Source of the DNA: Trogon surrucura
Lineage: Eukaryota > Chordata > Aves > Trogoniformes > Trogonidae
Direction of reading: 5' to 3'
Assembly (NCBI GenBank): GCA_020746105.1
Contig: CM036620.1
Location: 44,412,706 to 44,476,705 of the forward strand
Length of the DNA: 64,000 nt
Below the pieces are notes generated by a model that was not told the DNA's origin, did no database searches, and saw only the letters and a list, made by a program, of their open reading frames with translations. Shown piece by piece: positions 11,396-23,000 of this stretch (position 1 is its first letter; every line of letters begins with the position of its first letter). Both the position numbers and the translations under genes were made by a program.

Positions 11396-12996
11396 CATAG
11401 TCAAGCCTGTAGTATCTTTAAGATATAATAACATAGATATTTTTTAACACGTTTCATTTGAGGCAAGAAAGTTCACTGTGTCCAAACTGTCCAAATAAAT
11501 TCCTGAGAAAGTTTAAAAATGACCCAGTTTTCATCTTTTCTATACGTATATATAAGGAAAGTATATTGTCTCTCATTATCATTCTGGTTGTGTGTTAATT
11601 TCTAGTCCCAAACTAATATTAGACTAGGAACTTTAAAGTAGTTCTACAAATAAGATCAATATATATGTTGGGGAGGATGAGGTGTTGCCTGTGGAGTCCT
11701 CTAAAACATCACTTAATGTAAGGTTTTAAATTATTTATTTTGTCATATGCTAAAATTCAACCTAGATACACTTAACGATACTACAATAGTGCAGATTTCA
11801 AATCTAGGAAAAATACTACATAGAGAAAAGTCATCTTAAACTGTTTCTTGTTTAATGCTTCTCCTTTGCTTACATAAAATAGTAGTGGAAGCATTGCAGT
11901 TGTAGATGTAATAGTAGAAGTCATGAGTTAAACTGGTGCAAGAGAAAGCAACAGCAAAAGCCAAGAGGGAATATTGGCTTGAAGTAACGTAGCTAAAAAT
12001 AAGCTATAGTAGTTGTTAGGAAAGCACCTAACAGAAATTCTAAGCAAAAAGAAGTGGTGTCTGTAGCATTTGCAGAGCAGCAGCTGCTACTATTCACAAG
12101 GTACCCCAATTACCTTCTGTTAATCTGGCACATCTTTAAAATGAAATCCTGTGCATAATTTTTCATGGTTCAGATACTGCAGACTTTTCTTCAGGCTCAC
12201 CAAGAGAAGTCACTATCACAAGTGACCTGTGTAATTGAATGTGAGTTATTTTAGAAACAGATTTCCACAGAGGGAAGGAGAACTGTGGCCATGGGGAATC
12301 CTCATCATTTACTTTTTTAAATTCTGAGCTGATACATAAATGTAAAAAGAGATAAACTGATATTGTTAAAAAAGAAATGGTTGTTCTTATATGGAAAGTC
12401 TATAATTTACATACTGTCATATGTATGTAGATATGTTTGTAGATACGCCTGGGATTTGCTGTAACCTAAGGACTAGATTCTGATACAGTTTTGAAGATGA
12501 CATGTTTTATGAAGAGCAGAGTACTCCACCATCAAAGTGCATTTCAACAGACTCTCTGGGGAAGAGCTGCTGTAACTACTTTGCAGATTAGCTGACATTT
12601 GGACATTTAAGACCAAAAGCAACTCAGAAATCTTATGTCTCACCTACTTTTGGAGATCTCTAAATTTATTTTAATTCCATATTTTGAACTATTTTTTAAT
12701 TCATCTAAATTGAAGGTCCTTGCAATCCTTAAGGCTAATGTCTTGTGATCCAGTATGACATTGAGATCTACCTCACTCTAGAGTGACCTTACTCGTGATA
12801 TAAAGTCATAGAAGAGTCACCTATAAAAAGGATGAAACTTGCACTTACTGGATTTGCAGTTATTTGTTGATTCACCTTTTTTTCATAAATAATACCTATT
12901 TTATTCATTTAAAGAAAAAAATAATCACATTTCTCAAAACACTGATGAAGAGATTAGTTTTGTTAGTAATCCAGAGGTCTAAACAAATCACCACAG

Positions 12997-13826
12997 TCAC
13001 AGAATCACAGAATGTTAGAGGTTGGAAGGGACCTCTGAAGATCATCTTGTCCAACCTCCCTGCTAGAACAGGATCCCTTAGGGCAGAGGTTGTACAGGAA
13101 TGCGTCCAGATGGGTTTTGAAAGTCTCCAGAGACAGAGACTCCACCACCTCTCTGGGCAGCCTGTTCCAGTGCTCTGCCATTCTCAAAATAAATGAGTTT
13201 TCCTCCTCAAGTTTAGGTGGAACTCCCTATATTCAAGTTTGTGCTTGCTACCTCCTGTCCTCTCACTGGGCACCTCTGAGAAAAGACTGGCTCCATCCTC
13301 CTGACACCCTCTCTTTAGGTATTTATAAGCATTGATAAGATTCCCCCCTCAGTCTTCTCCAGACTAAAAAGCCTCAAGTCCTTCAGCTTTTCTTTGTAAG
13401 AGAGATGTCCCCGGATCATCTTTGTAGTTCTTTTCTGTGCCCCCTCCAGCAGTTCCCTGTCCTTCTTGAACCGGGGAGGCCAGAGGTGGACGCAGTAACT
13501 CCAGATGCAGACTCACCAGGGCAGACTAGAGGGGGACGATGATCTCCCTCGACCTGCTGCTACACCCTTCTTGATGCACCCCAGGATGCCACTGGCCTTC
13601 TTGACCACGAGGACACACTGCTGGCTCATGGTCATCCTGTTGTCCACCAGGACTCCGAGGTCTTCTTCCTTAGAGCTGTTTTCCAGCAGGTCAGCCCCCA
13701 ACCTGTACTCATACATGGGGTTATTCCTCACGAGGTGCAGTACTCCATGCTTGCCCTTGTTGAATTTCATCAGGTTCTACTCTGCTCAGCTCTCCAACCA
13801 GTCCACTATGATGTCCCAGGACGGTA
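12997..13826 (-). repeat. CR1 LINE 3' part with broken ORF2 C-terminus, antisense
   Basis: An 830-bp CR1 fragment inserted antisense. On minus, from 13770 down, the frame reads the CR1 reverse-transcriptase C-terminal region (MKFNKGKHGVLHLVRNNP, then GADLLENSSKEEDLGVLVD and MTMSQQCVLVVKKASGILGC). The frame is then lost, and the very end of ORF2 is picked up again at 13187 (EHWNRLPREVVESLSLETFK). The 3' end at about 12997-13020 carries the degenerate octamer tail and the usual TTGGAAGGGACCTCTGAAGA box. The element is 5'-truncated, as most CR1 copies are, and frame breaks show it is dead. The plus-strand open frames over it are shadows. Confidence 0.96.
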
Positions 13827-13854
13827 TATTTTTACAGTTTTACCAGAAGAGCTT

Positions 13855-13895
13855 TGTTTTTTTTCTTTTTTCTTTTTTTTTTTTTTTTTTTTGTT
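13855..13895 (+). repeat. T-rich low-complexity tract
   Basis: A run of thymines broken by a few C and G bases, next to the 5' edge of the antisense CR1. It explains the poly-phenylalanine frames read across it. It could be the reverse of an old A-tail, but no source element is visible beyond it. Confidence 0.9.
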
Positions 13896-16800
13896 AAGAT
13901 TGTCCCTAGAGCTCCATTTGAAGTTTTCATTTTTTCAATACAGTGTTTGAGGTTAAAAGTAAACTTTTTTACAGCCTACATGTTTGACAGGTATTTCTTT
14001 GCTGTATACAATTTACTGACCTTGGCTGGAACAAGCAATTTGTGGGAATCGCTGTTTCTAGAGACAAGGAGTGCTTGAAGTTGCAGGAAACTCAGATGAG
14101 TAGAGACATTTTGAAAGATTTCTTTTGCTCAGTGAAAATTTTCTCATGTTTTGTGCAAACTCAGAACACTAAATTTCTGAGTAATATCCTCTGAGTTAAT
14201 GTATGTTGTGCTGTTAGTTCAGAGGTATACTTTATTTTATCAGAAATTTTGCAAATTTAAAGTACCATAGAGCAATATTTATTGTATTTTACATGCTAAA
14301 AAGACTGTTATTCAATATATGACAAGGCAACTGATCACTAACAAGAGACATATTTTATCAATGTCAACCAATGTTTTTCTACTTGATTTCTACTATAAAA
14401 TTCATTATTATGTAACATAAAATACCACAAGAGAAAGAATGGCAATATTTCCAAAAGTTCCTTTTCTTTTGGAAATCACCCTTTTTGTATCTTAGTGAAT
14501 TATTATTAGGTTTTAAAAATACAGTAAATATCATTTTAAATTTTTTGTAAGAGCTCTGTTATAGCCCCATGACATATCCGTGATGACACACACAGTCAAG
14601 TTCCCATACTTGAAGAACTGAGGGATGGAAGGTATTCTTGTTTGCTATCGCTACAACCTACAAACAGCCTGTCAAGAGTACCTCTAGCACTGAGATGGTG
14701 GTGAATTTGTCTTTGTCAGTGAAACTGCCACTTTCTACTAGCCCAGTAGGAGACTTATCAGATGTTTTAGAGTTTAAAGCAATACATACTGTTATAACAA
14801 TTCTGATGGCCCAACAAAATCCTGACTTGGAAGCCCTAAATCACCTAAAAAATACTGAAAAAACAAATTTCAAACTGAGAAAAGACCAGAAACAGGAGGA
14901 TGGAAATGTAATTCAAGGATCCACTTATTATCCAGTGTTCATCACCAGATTTCAGTTATAACTTCAAAAATTGGGGGAGGGGGGAGTCTGTTTATACAAG
15001 AGTAATAACATAATTACACCTACTCCATTTACATGAAAATAATCTGATTTCCAAGTGGCTAAACCGTAAGACCACAGGCTAAGTATTGTATTATGATAGC
15101 ATAATTTGATTATCTCTTAGAACAACATTGTAGCAATGATATTACTACACTTCTAAAACAAATATAATTATTTCAGAATAAATAAGCCTCCCTTCCACAT
15201 GCACAGAAAGCCCTAAACTTTTGACCTTTTCTGTGGTATCTGCAATAGACCTGAAGTAGCTTGTAAATTCTGATTATTTCTTGTCGCTGGAGTGTACACT
15301 TTTTCTTACAAGGTTAAACATATTGGTTCAACCAAAGGAATGTACATAATGCTGATATCCCTGGTTTCTGATACATCACCTCACTTGAATGAAATTCCTT
15401 AAGAAAGACTGGTTGCCATGATACAATTATTTCCTTATGGAAATCACAACATGGGAGGCATCCTCTGAAAAAAAAGGCCTTTGAGATAGCATGCTAATGG
15501 TCAAGCCATTGACCAGGATGCAGTGCCGAATCACTGACATGCTCCATGAAGTGTTTGGGTGAAGTCCATAGTTGTTTTTCAGTATTGTGTCTTATAAACT
15601 ATTTCAGGTTTGGTTTTTCTGTTCTTTTGAATTACATACTTAGGAATTTTGTTTTGGGCTTTTGTCATTTTTGGTTTTTTGTTGTTGCCAGATACTCAAT
15701 TTTTTTTTCCGTTTGCTTAGAAACTGTGCTAGTAGCATGTACACCATATCTAGCTAGGACTAATGAGCCTGTACGATAAACACTGCCCTGCTTGCCAACC
15801 CCCCATGTGAGACCTTATGTCTGTGTTTACTCAGAGTGGTCTTTGATGCTGCTGAGTTGTTATCTTGCAACACTTTGAGATTACTTCAGGATTTCATACC
15901 TTTCTGTAAGTTTTTTTCTTATTAAATTTTTGGGCTATCCCTATCTCAACAGTCTAACCTCTGTTTGCAGTACTACCTTTCTTACCATTCGTGTTTGCTT
16001 TCATTGGACTTCCTCAAAGCTCTTCTGCATAATTAAGCAATCTTCTCTGAGATAAGTTTATGCAGCTGGACTAGAAGAAAAAAGGCTTTGGATCAGACAG
16101 TGGAACTTCTTGGGGGGAGTTAAAATTAAACTTGTAAATGAATAATTCTTTGGGGGGTTGGAAATAAAAAGCACATCTTAGAACTTAAATTTATGTCAAG
16201 CTAAGCTTGATTTTTTTTCTACTGATTTTTTTCTACTGATTTTTTTTCTACTGACTTTTTTTTCTACTGATTTTTTTTCTACTGGGATTCGATTTTCTGT
16301 TCATTGAATCTTTTGCAAAAGTATGTCTTTGTCATTTTGCTTTTTGTTGTCTTGCCTGGTATGCATTTAGATCGTTCATCCATCACATCCAAAACTTATC
16401 TTCATGAATCACCTGTTGGTGCCAGTGATGGTCACGTATTTTGTAGGCAACAAGTAATGGGCTACTTTTTCAAGTTAGACTTTTCATTAACAATTTATCC
16501 TCTGAAAATCCGGATCATTCTCAATGCTTTATTAAATGTGATCCCAAATGTATAGATTCCATAGACAATATATTAATTTCTCTTTGTTCATTATTAAATT
16601 GCAAAAGGTTCTCATTTTAGAGAAATGTTAACTTCAAAATAGGAAAGTTGTCTCTGCTACTTTATAGAAAAGATTCATGTGTTTAAGAGTAAGCTTACTT
16701 GTATAGATGTTTTTCATAAAGGTTTTATAATATGATTAGATTTGTATGACTCAGTTAAGAGTTACAAAATCATGGCAAGTGTCATACTGAAGTTGTGTTG

Positions 16801-19800
16801 AAAGCAGTCTCAGGTTTAGATAGGGCAGAGATGGGCGAGGAGAGTTGATCATTTACACTGCATTATGATGCAAAGCTATAAAAATTCACTTACAATATTG
16901 CTGTTTATATTCCAATAAAATCTAAAAGGTTCACATTAAGATCATCCCTTCAGCACTAGACCTTGTACAATCAGAGAATAATAATCAGTGTTTGCTAAAG
17001 AAGTACTCAGTCCAAACAGATTAGAAAGTGTGGGAGGGAAAAGATTATTTAAATCTCTTCTCTCATAATTATCTCTAGGATGATTGCTAAAGTATACTTC
17101 AGGTATGAGAAAAGTCAGTCTGATAAAGGTAAAGCTTCATATTAACATTATTAATTTATTCTATCCTGTGTGAATGTATCATTGGGCTTCTCTTTAACAG
17201 CTACTCCTCTATTATGTCTGCAGCTTGTAAACTGTTGTTTGAGATCTGGTCTGTGGTTCTTAAAGGAAGTGGTGTTAGTGAATCAGTCAGGATAGAAGGG
17301 AGGTGTTAGAGTATGTACTATGATATTATGTCGTCAAAGTCTGACATACCTGTCATTAGATCTGTTGATAGACTCCCACTGTAAAATCAGTGGTGCCTGT
17401 AAATATAGTAAAGAATTGGCTGTGCAAGTTTCCATACTCTTAGTATTGTGTCCCAGTTTTTCAAGGATCACTTTAAAAAAATGACTTAGTGGTTGAGTTT
17501 TCATCCTTATTTTGCCCTGTGTATCGAATAAGGCTACTCATAAAGATGAGATTTACTTATGCTTGTTCCTATCCTTTGGGAACTTCAACGGAGAACATCA
17601 TCTCCTTTCATCTAAATTTCTGACCAACTATTAGAAAATTTATTTTTTTAGCTGGACATGTTAGAATTAATTACTTCTAACCCTGCCACCAAAGGATAAT
17701 ACTGAATAATCCGTCATATGGAATTAGATTTCTTCTGTTTGTGTATTGTTTCACATTAAATGTGTTATGTGCACACAAACACCAAATCCCAGAAAAATTA
17801 GAATTTTTAATCTGTAACATCCTACATACTGCAGCTACTTTAAAACATCTTAAGGGGAAAAAAAAAAAAAAAAAGAAATAACCACACAACCAGAAAGTAA
17901 AAAGTGAAAATTAAAGTTTCCTTTTGGAAGAAATCAATTATAGACCCTAATTTAGGGCCTATGGAGAAAGTGTACTTGTGTTTTGCTCAGTTTGTTCTGA
18001 AAGTGGTGCATGGGTATCAAGAAAATTATCATATTCGTAGAGACATACACACTAGTGGTTTAGTGCTTATTCTGCAGCAAAGTCAGGATTTCCTCCTCCC
18101 CCAAGACAAAACACCAAAACCAAACCATTGTTCTTTGTTTTTTTACAGGAGCAGAGTCTAGAAAGGTTTTCACAAGTTAATTGGCAGAAGTTGCTGACTT
18201 ATACAGAAACACATACATATATTTATTTTAAACGTTGGCGTAAACCCATGGACTTGAATGAATAGTCACATGAAACCATGTTCAATACTTTGATGAATGA
18301 GGAACATCGTACTATTTTTATTTTTCCTGTGCCCTAAAGCTGAGCTGAAATTTAGAAAAGAGGGAAGACAAAAGAGTGTGGAAATAAGAAGTCCTTTTCC
18401 TTAGTCAGAAAAAAAGTTCAGATGTATCTTTTTCAAATATCATTGGGTTTTTTTGACTGTGGCATACTCAAAATGCTCTGGTAAAAATTAGTATGTTCCT
18501 CAGTATTAGGTAATAATTTCAAACTTGTGATCCAACCAATGCTTTTTCATATACCCTTGTTGTGAGTGAAAAAAAACCCCAACAAACCCCAAACAAAGAA
18601 TACCACAATTCATAAGAGTTTGTTAAACTAGACATGATCCTAGTTATGGGATTTCTGCATTATGATCTGCACAATGTTTTGCAGAGGCCTACAATTCTGA
18701 GTCAGATTTTGCTATGGATACTTTTTGTTTGGATACTTTTTTTAAGTTAGATGAGTAAATCCCATCTTCTCTGTTCTCATCATAGTTTTCTGCATCTAGG
18801 CAGGAATTTTTATGTATTGTAGCAACTCTTAAAATAAGTGTTGCCTCTTTGAATATCCTAAAAGATCTATGAATTTTAAAATATGAATCGTAAAATAAGT
18901 CTATGTATACACACAGATGCATGAAATTGCGCTTGCATGTTTTTCATTGCCGTATCCTGTGATATTAACCAGTTGTATTAGTTTATGTACTGCCATAAAA
19001 CCACTGAAATGTTAGACACGTGAAATACAGTTTTAAAATTAAAAAGAATAATGCTTTCAGCTATATCCGGGTTTAGACCTGGAGACCCATCAATAACTTG
19101 CAGTAAAATGATATTATGGACACATCTGTGTACACAACATTTATTTGAGCCAATTTCTAGATGAGACAAAAAAAAAGATCTTATCAGTCTGGTCTTCAAC
19201 AAAGCATTTTACGTGGTGATGCCTTACTGAATACGGTGTCTGTGACAGAAAATTAGTAAACACAGAAGTTATAGTAACTGTCATGTGAATTAAGTTTTGA
19301 GCCAAAGAAAGGGTGAGCCAACACTCTGGACTTTTATCTTGCACTGAGAAGAAGTTAATCAGCAGTGCCTCTAAAGACTGTTATGGTTGATCAATATTTT
19401 CATGGAGGATGACGCAAAAGGTAAAAGTAAGCTAGTAATGTTTTGTAATAGCCCTGGTTTGAGATTCTTTCTTGAGAAGGAGCAGGACTAAAATGTTGCA
19501 CGGAGACAACTGAATCATCTAAAGTGTTGGATTAATATATGTGAGAACACAGTAGTATGAAATGCACCTTCATGTATCTAGGGACTGAAAAGAATAATTT
19601 CTGCAGTTTAGTAGGTTTTCACCAGATACAGACAATAAAGAAGAGAAAGATGTGTACGTTGAGCATAGTCCAACCATCACACCATTGTTAGCTATGAAAA
19701 AAAAATAACAACGGACAAAATACTCAGTACAAATGGGCAAATAATCAATGTGCTTTATAACACTTCATCTGGAATATAAATTTTGGTTATACTAGATGTG

Positions 19801-20017
19801 AACTTTTGAACCTGTTTTTCAGCAGAGGACATGGAAATATAAAAAATCTAGTTATACCTAAGGTACAGCTCTGTATTGGGATTGTCTGAGGAGCTGGATC
19901 CTAGTCTTCTTTTTTCCCTCTTATTGAACAGTAACTTTATGTTGAAATATGTTTCCTTTTGCTGCTGCAGTTAGAGGACTGCTATCAGTGTGTGATACCT
20001 TAATCCCTGGTTTACAG
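13896..20017. other. AT-rich non-coding stretch with one minisatellite
   Basis: Apart from the minisatellite at 16209-16283 and poly-A runs near 17856-17874 and 18566-18572, I see no repeat family and no supported exon. A 107-codon frame at 14638-14961 begins at TTG, lacks splice or promoter context and is treated as chance. Confidence 0.5.
16209..16283 (+). repeat. Minisatellite, five units of about 15 bp
   Basis: Five head-to-tail copies of a unit GA-T(7-8)-CTACT, lengths 15, 14, 15, 16 and 15 bp, differing mainly in the number of T bases and one T-to-C change in unit four. The array begins after AAGCTT and ends at CTACTGGG. It lies in non-coding sequence. Confidence 0.95.
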
Positions 20018-20078
20018 TCAAATACTGACTGAAAGTAATTCTGAGTTAGTGCGTCAAGATATTCTGGTAAAGGTTCAA
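20018..20078 (+). CDS. Putative internal exon (61 bp) of the plus-strand gene
   Basis: Acceptor CCTGGTTTACAG and strong donor TTCAA|GTAAGTAC enclose 61 bp. Only one frame reads through in a protein-like way: one base, then 20 codons including TESNSELVRQDILVKVQ, ending in phase 0. The same frame meets TAA just upstream, which fits an exon edge at the acceptor. The next strong exon (46265) starts in phase 0, so they join directly across a 26-kb intron. The peptide is an amphipathic helix pattern like that of armadillo/HEAT-type repeats, but no family is recognised. Confidence 0.5.
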
Positions 20079-23000
20079 GTAAGTACAATTATAACTTGGT
20101 TACAAGTTACCGGGAGACTGAGAAACAGATTTGCAATTGCAGCAAATGGACCTTGTGGATATTTGCTACAAGTAAATTCCAAGTGAACTGGAAATTTTGT
20201 GCTGGAAGCAATGGGGAGTAGAGCGAGTGGATAAGCAGAGCTTTTAGGCAGCAACAATTTAGATCAGAAGAGAAGAGATTCACATTCGCAGGAAGGAAAG
20301 AGGATTTGTAAGCTGAAACACAGCAATGCAGGCGTGCTGCCTCCCGGCTGAAGCAGTGCGAGGGCTCGCTGCACTGCCTGGGCCTGTGAGAACTGAAGGG
20401 CCTGTGCCACACTCGAGTGCTATGTTCACATTTTGTTAAAATACAAAGGAAACATTTTTAACGTCTTGTTAAAAATACAAAAAAAACCCCGAAATATTTT
20501 GTTATATTGCCAGCTTGTCACCTTGATACATTTTCAAGCTAGCACTTCCATGCTTTCTTGCATGGGAGAACTTTCCTATAAGTATCCACACTACTGTTTA
20601 CTTGACAATAATTAGGTTACTGATTTCCTGAAAGCATAGACTAACATCATGTGTATTAATAGTTTATTATTTTTTCCTCATACTTTACCATCTTCCTTTA
20701 CACTTTTCCTTGCCTTTTCTTATAAAAACAGTAATAAAACTGTTTTAAGCCAGGTATTTTTGCTCTGTATTGGTCTAGTGCTTGCCAACGTAGCGTTTGG
20801 TTCCATTACTTTACACTGACAGTGCATGTGACTGGGTAAAAAGCATTCATAAACATCCAGGTTATTCAATGTCTTTTGGAGATTCTTCTGGATTTACTAT
20901 TTAGTTTAATACTTCTGTTTTCTTTGCTACAAAATATTGCAAACCATAGAATGCAAATAGAACATTCTTTCAGAAAATTCTTCGCAGTTGGCTAGAAAAA
21001 GACTTGTCATTATATAAGTTACATTTGACATGGGAAAAAAATGTTCACTCTTTCAATTTTTGTAATTTCTCCCTTTTTCCATTTCTCTTCCTTTTTGTTA
21101 ACTTTTTTTTTTCACTAGGAATGAAAATATGTTCTCCTATTTTGCCTAAGCAAGACTGTATTCTGTATCTTTGTTTTTCAGTTTCAACACTTCAAGTTTT
21201 TTTTCTAAGCCTCCTTCATTTTCTAAAGTCAGATCTTATCTTACTAATTCAAGTCACACATAGAAGAAAAAAAAATGACATATTTGAAAACTCATAGTGT
21301 ACATTTGATGCTGTACATCTTGGAATGTTAATAGCTTCCAATAATCTTCGGGTCTCCTATACGTAAGTCTCTGTCAAATACTGAGTGTATTTAGTTTATT
21401 TCAAAATATCGGTATATAATGTCTCTTCTTTCCTTCCTCCTGCAAATGTGCAGCAGAACGTGATTGTATTTGCTTGTTGACAGAATGTGCAACAGCTTAT
21501 TTTTTTCGCTCACTCCTTTAGAAATGAACTCTTAGAATAAAAATGGATCCTTTGCAAAGGACTGTGCTCAGGAAAAGCAAAAGAATGTGCATCACTTAGC
21601 CTCATCTAAGATTTAAAACAAATGATTGAAATAGGGTTTTAGATGAGTCATAATTACTATACAAGCTTTCTGCACATAAGTGAATGTGATTTACCTGAAT
21701 ATTTTTACTCCGAATGTAATTACTTGCCAATCTATTACCCCTCAGTTTCGTTGTGTCTATTTTTAGAATTGAATCGTTATGTGTGTTTCTCCTTTCACTA
21801 CATGGAGAACCTATGCAAGGATCTCTGTGCTACTGAACTTCCAAAGACAACGCTTTCAGAGAAGGCTTCTAAGTAAGATAAATTACCCATAAGATAGGGT
21901 TTAGAATAATTGAAGTGATTTTGTACATACTATGGGTTTTAGAAATCCCAAGAAAGAGTGTTTCGATTACTGAAGGTCATGTCAGTGGATTAAATATTAA
22001 TTGTCTCTAACAGAAGCTTCCTTAGGAATCAACACTCCAGAATGACGCAGCAGGCAGAACCTTCTATTAGCTCTAAGTAGATGAGGCCCTTGGCTATGAG
22101 ATGGCTCATCCCTGCCCTCAACTCAGGCTATTTTTATACTGAAAGAATAAGCTATTCCCATTCAAAATTTCTAAGACCGACATAGCTTTCTAATTCTTTT
22201 GTCTTTTGAGTTTATGAAATTTTTGAAAGATTTCACATTTTCATTTTCACTGCCCTTTTTCTCAAGCTATGCTATTTCACATGTTCTGTTTTGGATCTCC
22301 TGAGCCTGACTTTTGTGCACGTTTCTGGGAGCAGGACCCTGACTGGCTGCTTTCTGCAGAGACAGAAGCCACCGCTCTAGTTTTGGACTTAAGTTGTGTG
22401 TTACTACACTGTGGTCTAATTAGTCTGTTGCATATTCTCATGTGGTTTCAATAACCTAGCTTCCTTTGGGAGCTAGCTGGGAAAAAATTCTCCAGTTCCT
22501 GAGGTGTTCCTGAGCATTTGATGTCATATCCATGACCTGGATTTCCCAAACCACCTTCTCTAAAACTCTCTTTCTTCTAACTGCTTTGTGGTTAGTTTTT
22601 GTGGGTTTGTGGGTTTGGTTTTTTTTGTCTTTGCTGCCATGGTCTTTTTTGCGTCTAATTAATTCAGATACAAAGAACAGTGTAAATACCTCCATAAACT
22701 GGCCTTAAATCACCTTTATCTCACCAGGCTTACCCTGAAATACATTATTTGCAGGGTAACATTTTGTCAAGTTTCATCTCAACATTGATTTAGTTAAAAG
22801 AAGGAATTAGAGAATAAGCTGTCATCAACAACTCTTTTGTATTTGTCATTATAAGGAGTGACAGTATGAAGCAAAATATTTTTGTACTTCAGGAAAACAT
22901 TCCAAGACACTCTCAGTAATGATTATAATGGAAATGCAAATTCTCTGAAAAAAAAAATGTTAACATCTTTAAGTTTTTCTGATCCTTGAAAAGAAGCTGT

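Noticed and set aside
13505-14078. Plus-strand frames of 71-130 codons
   Set aside because: They are the opposite strand of the antisense CR1 and its T-rich neighbour.
14638-14961. 107-codon plus-strand frame
   Set aside because: Starts at TTG with no splice site, promoter or recognisable motif; within expectation for a window of this size.
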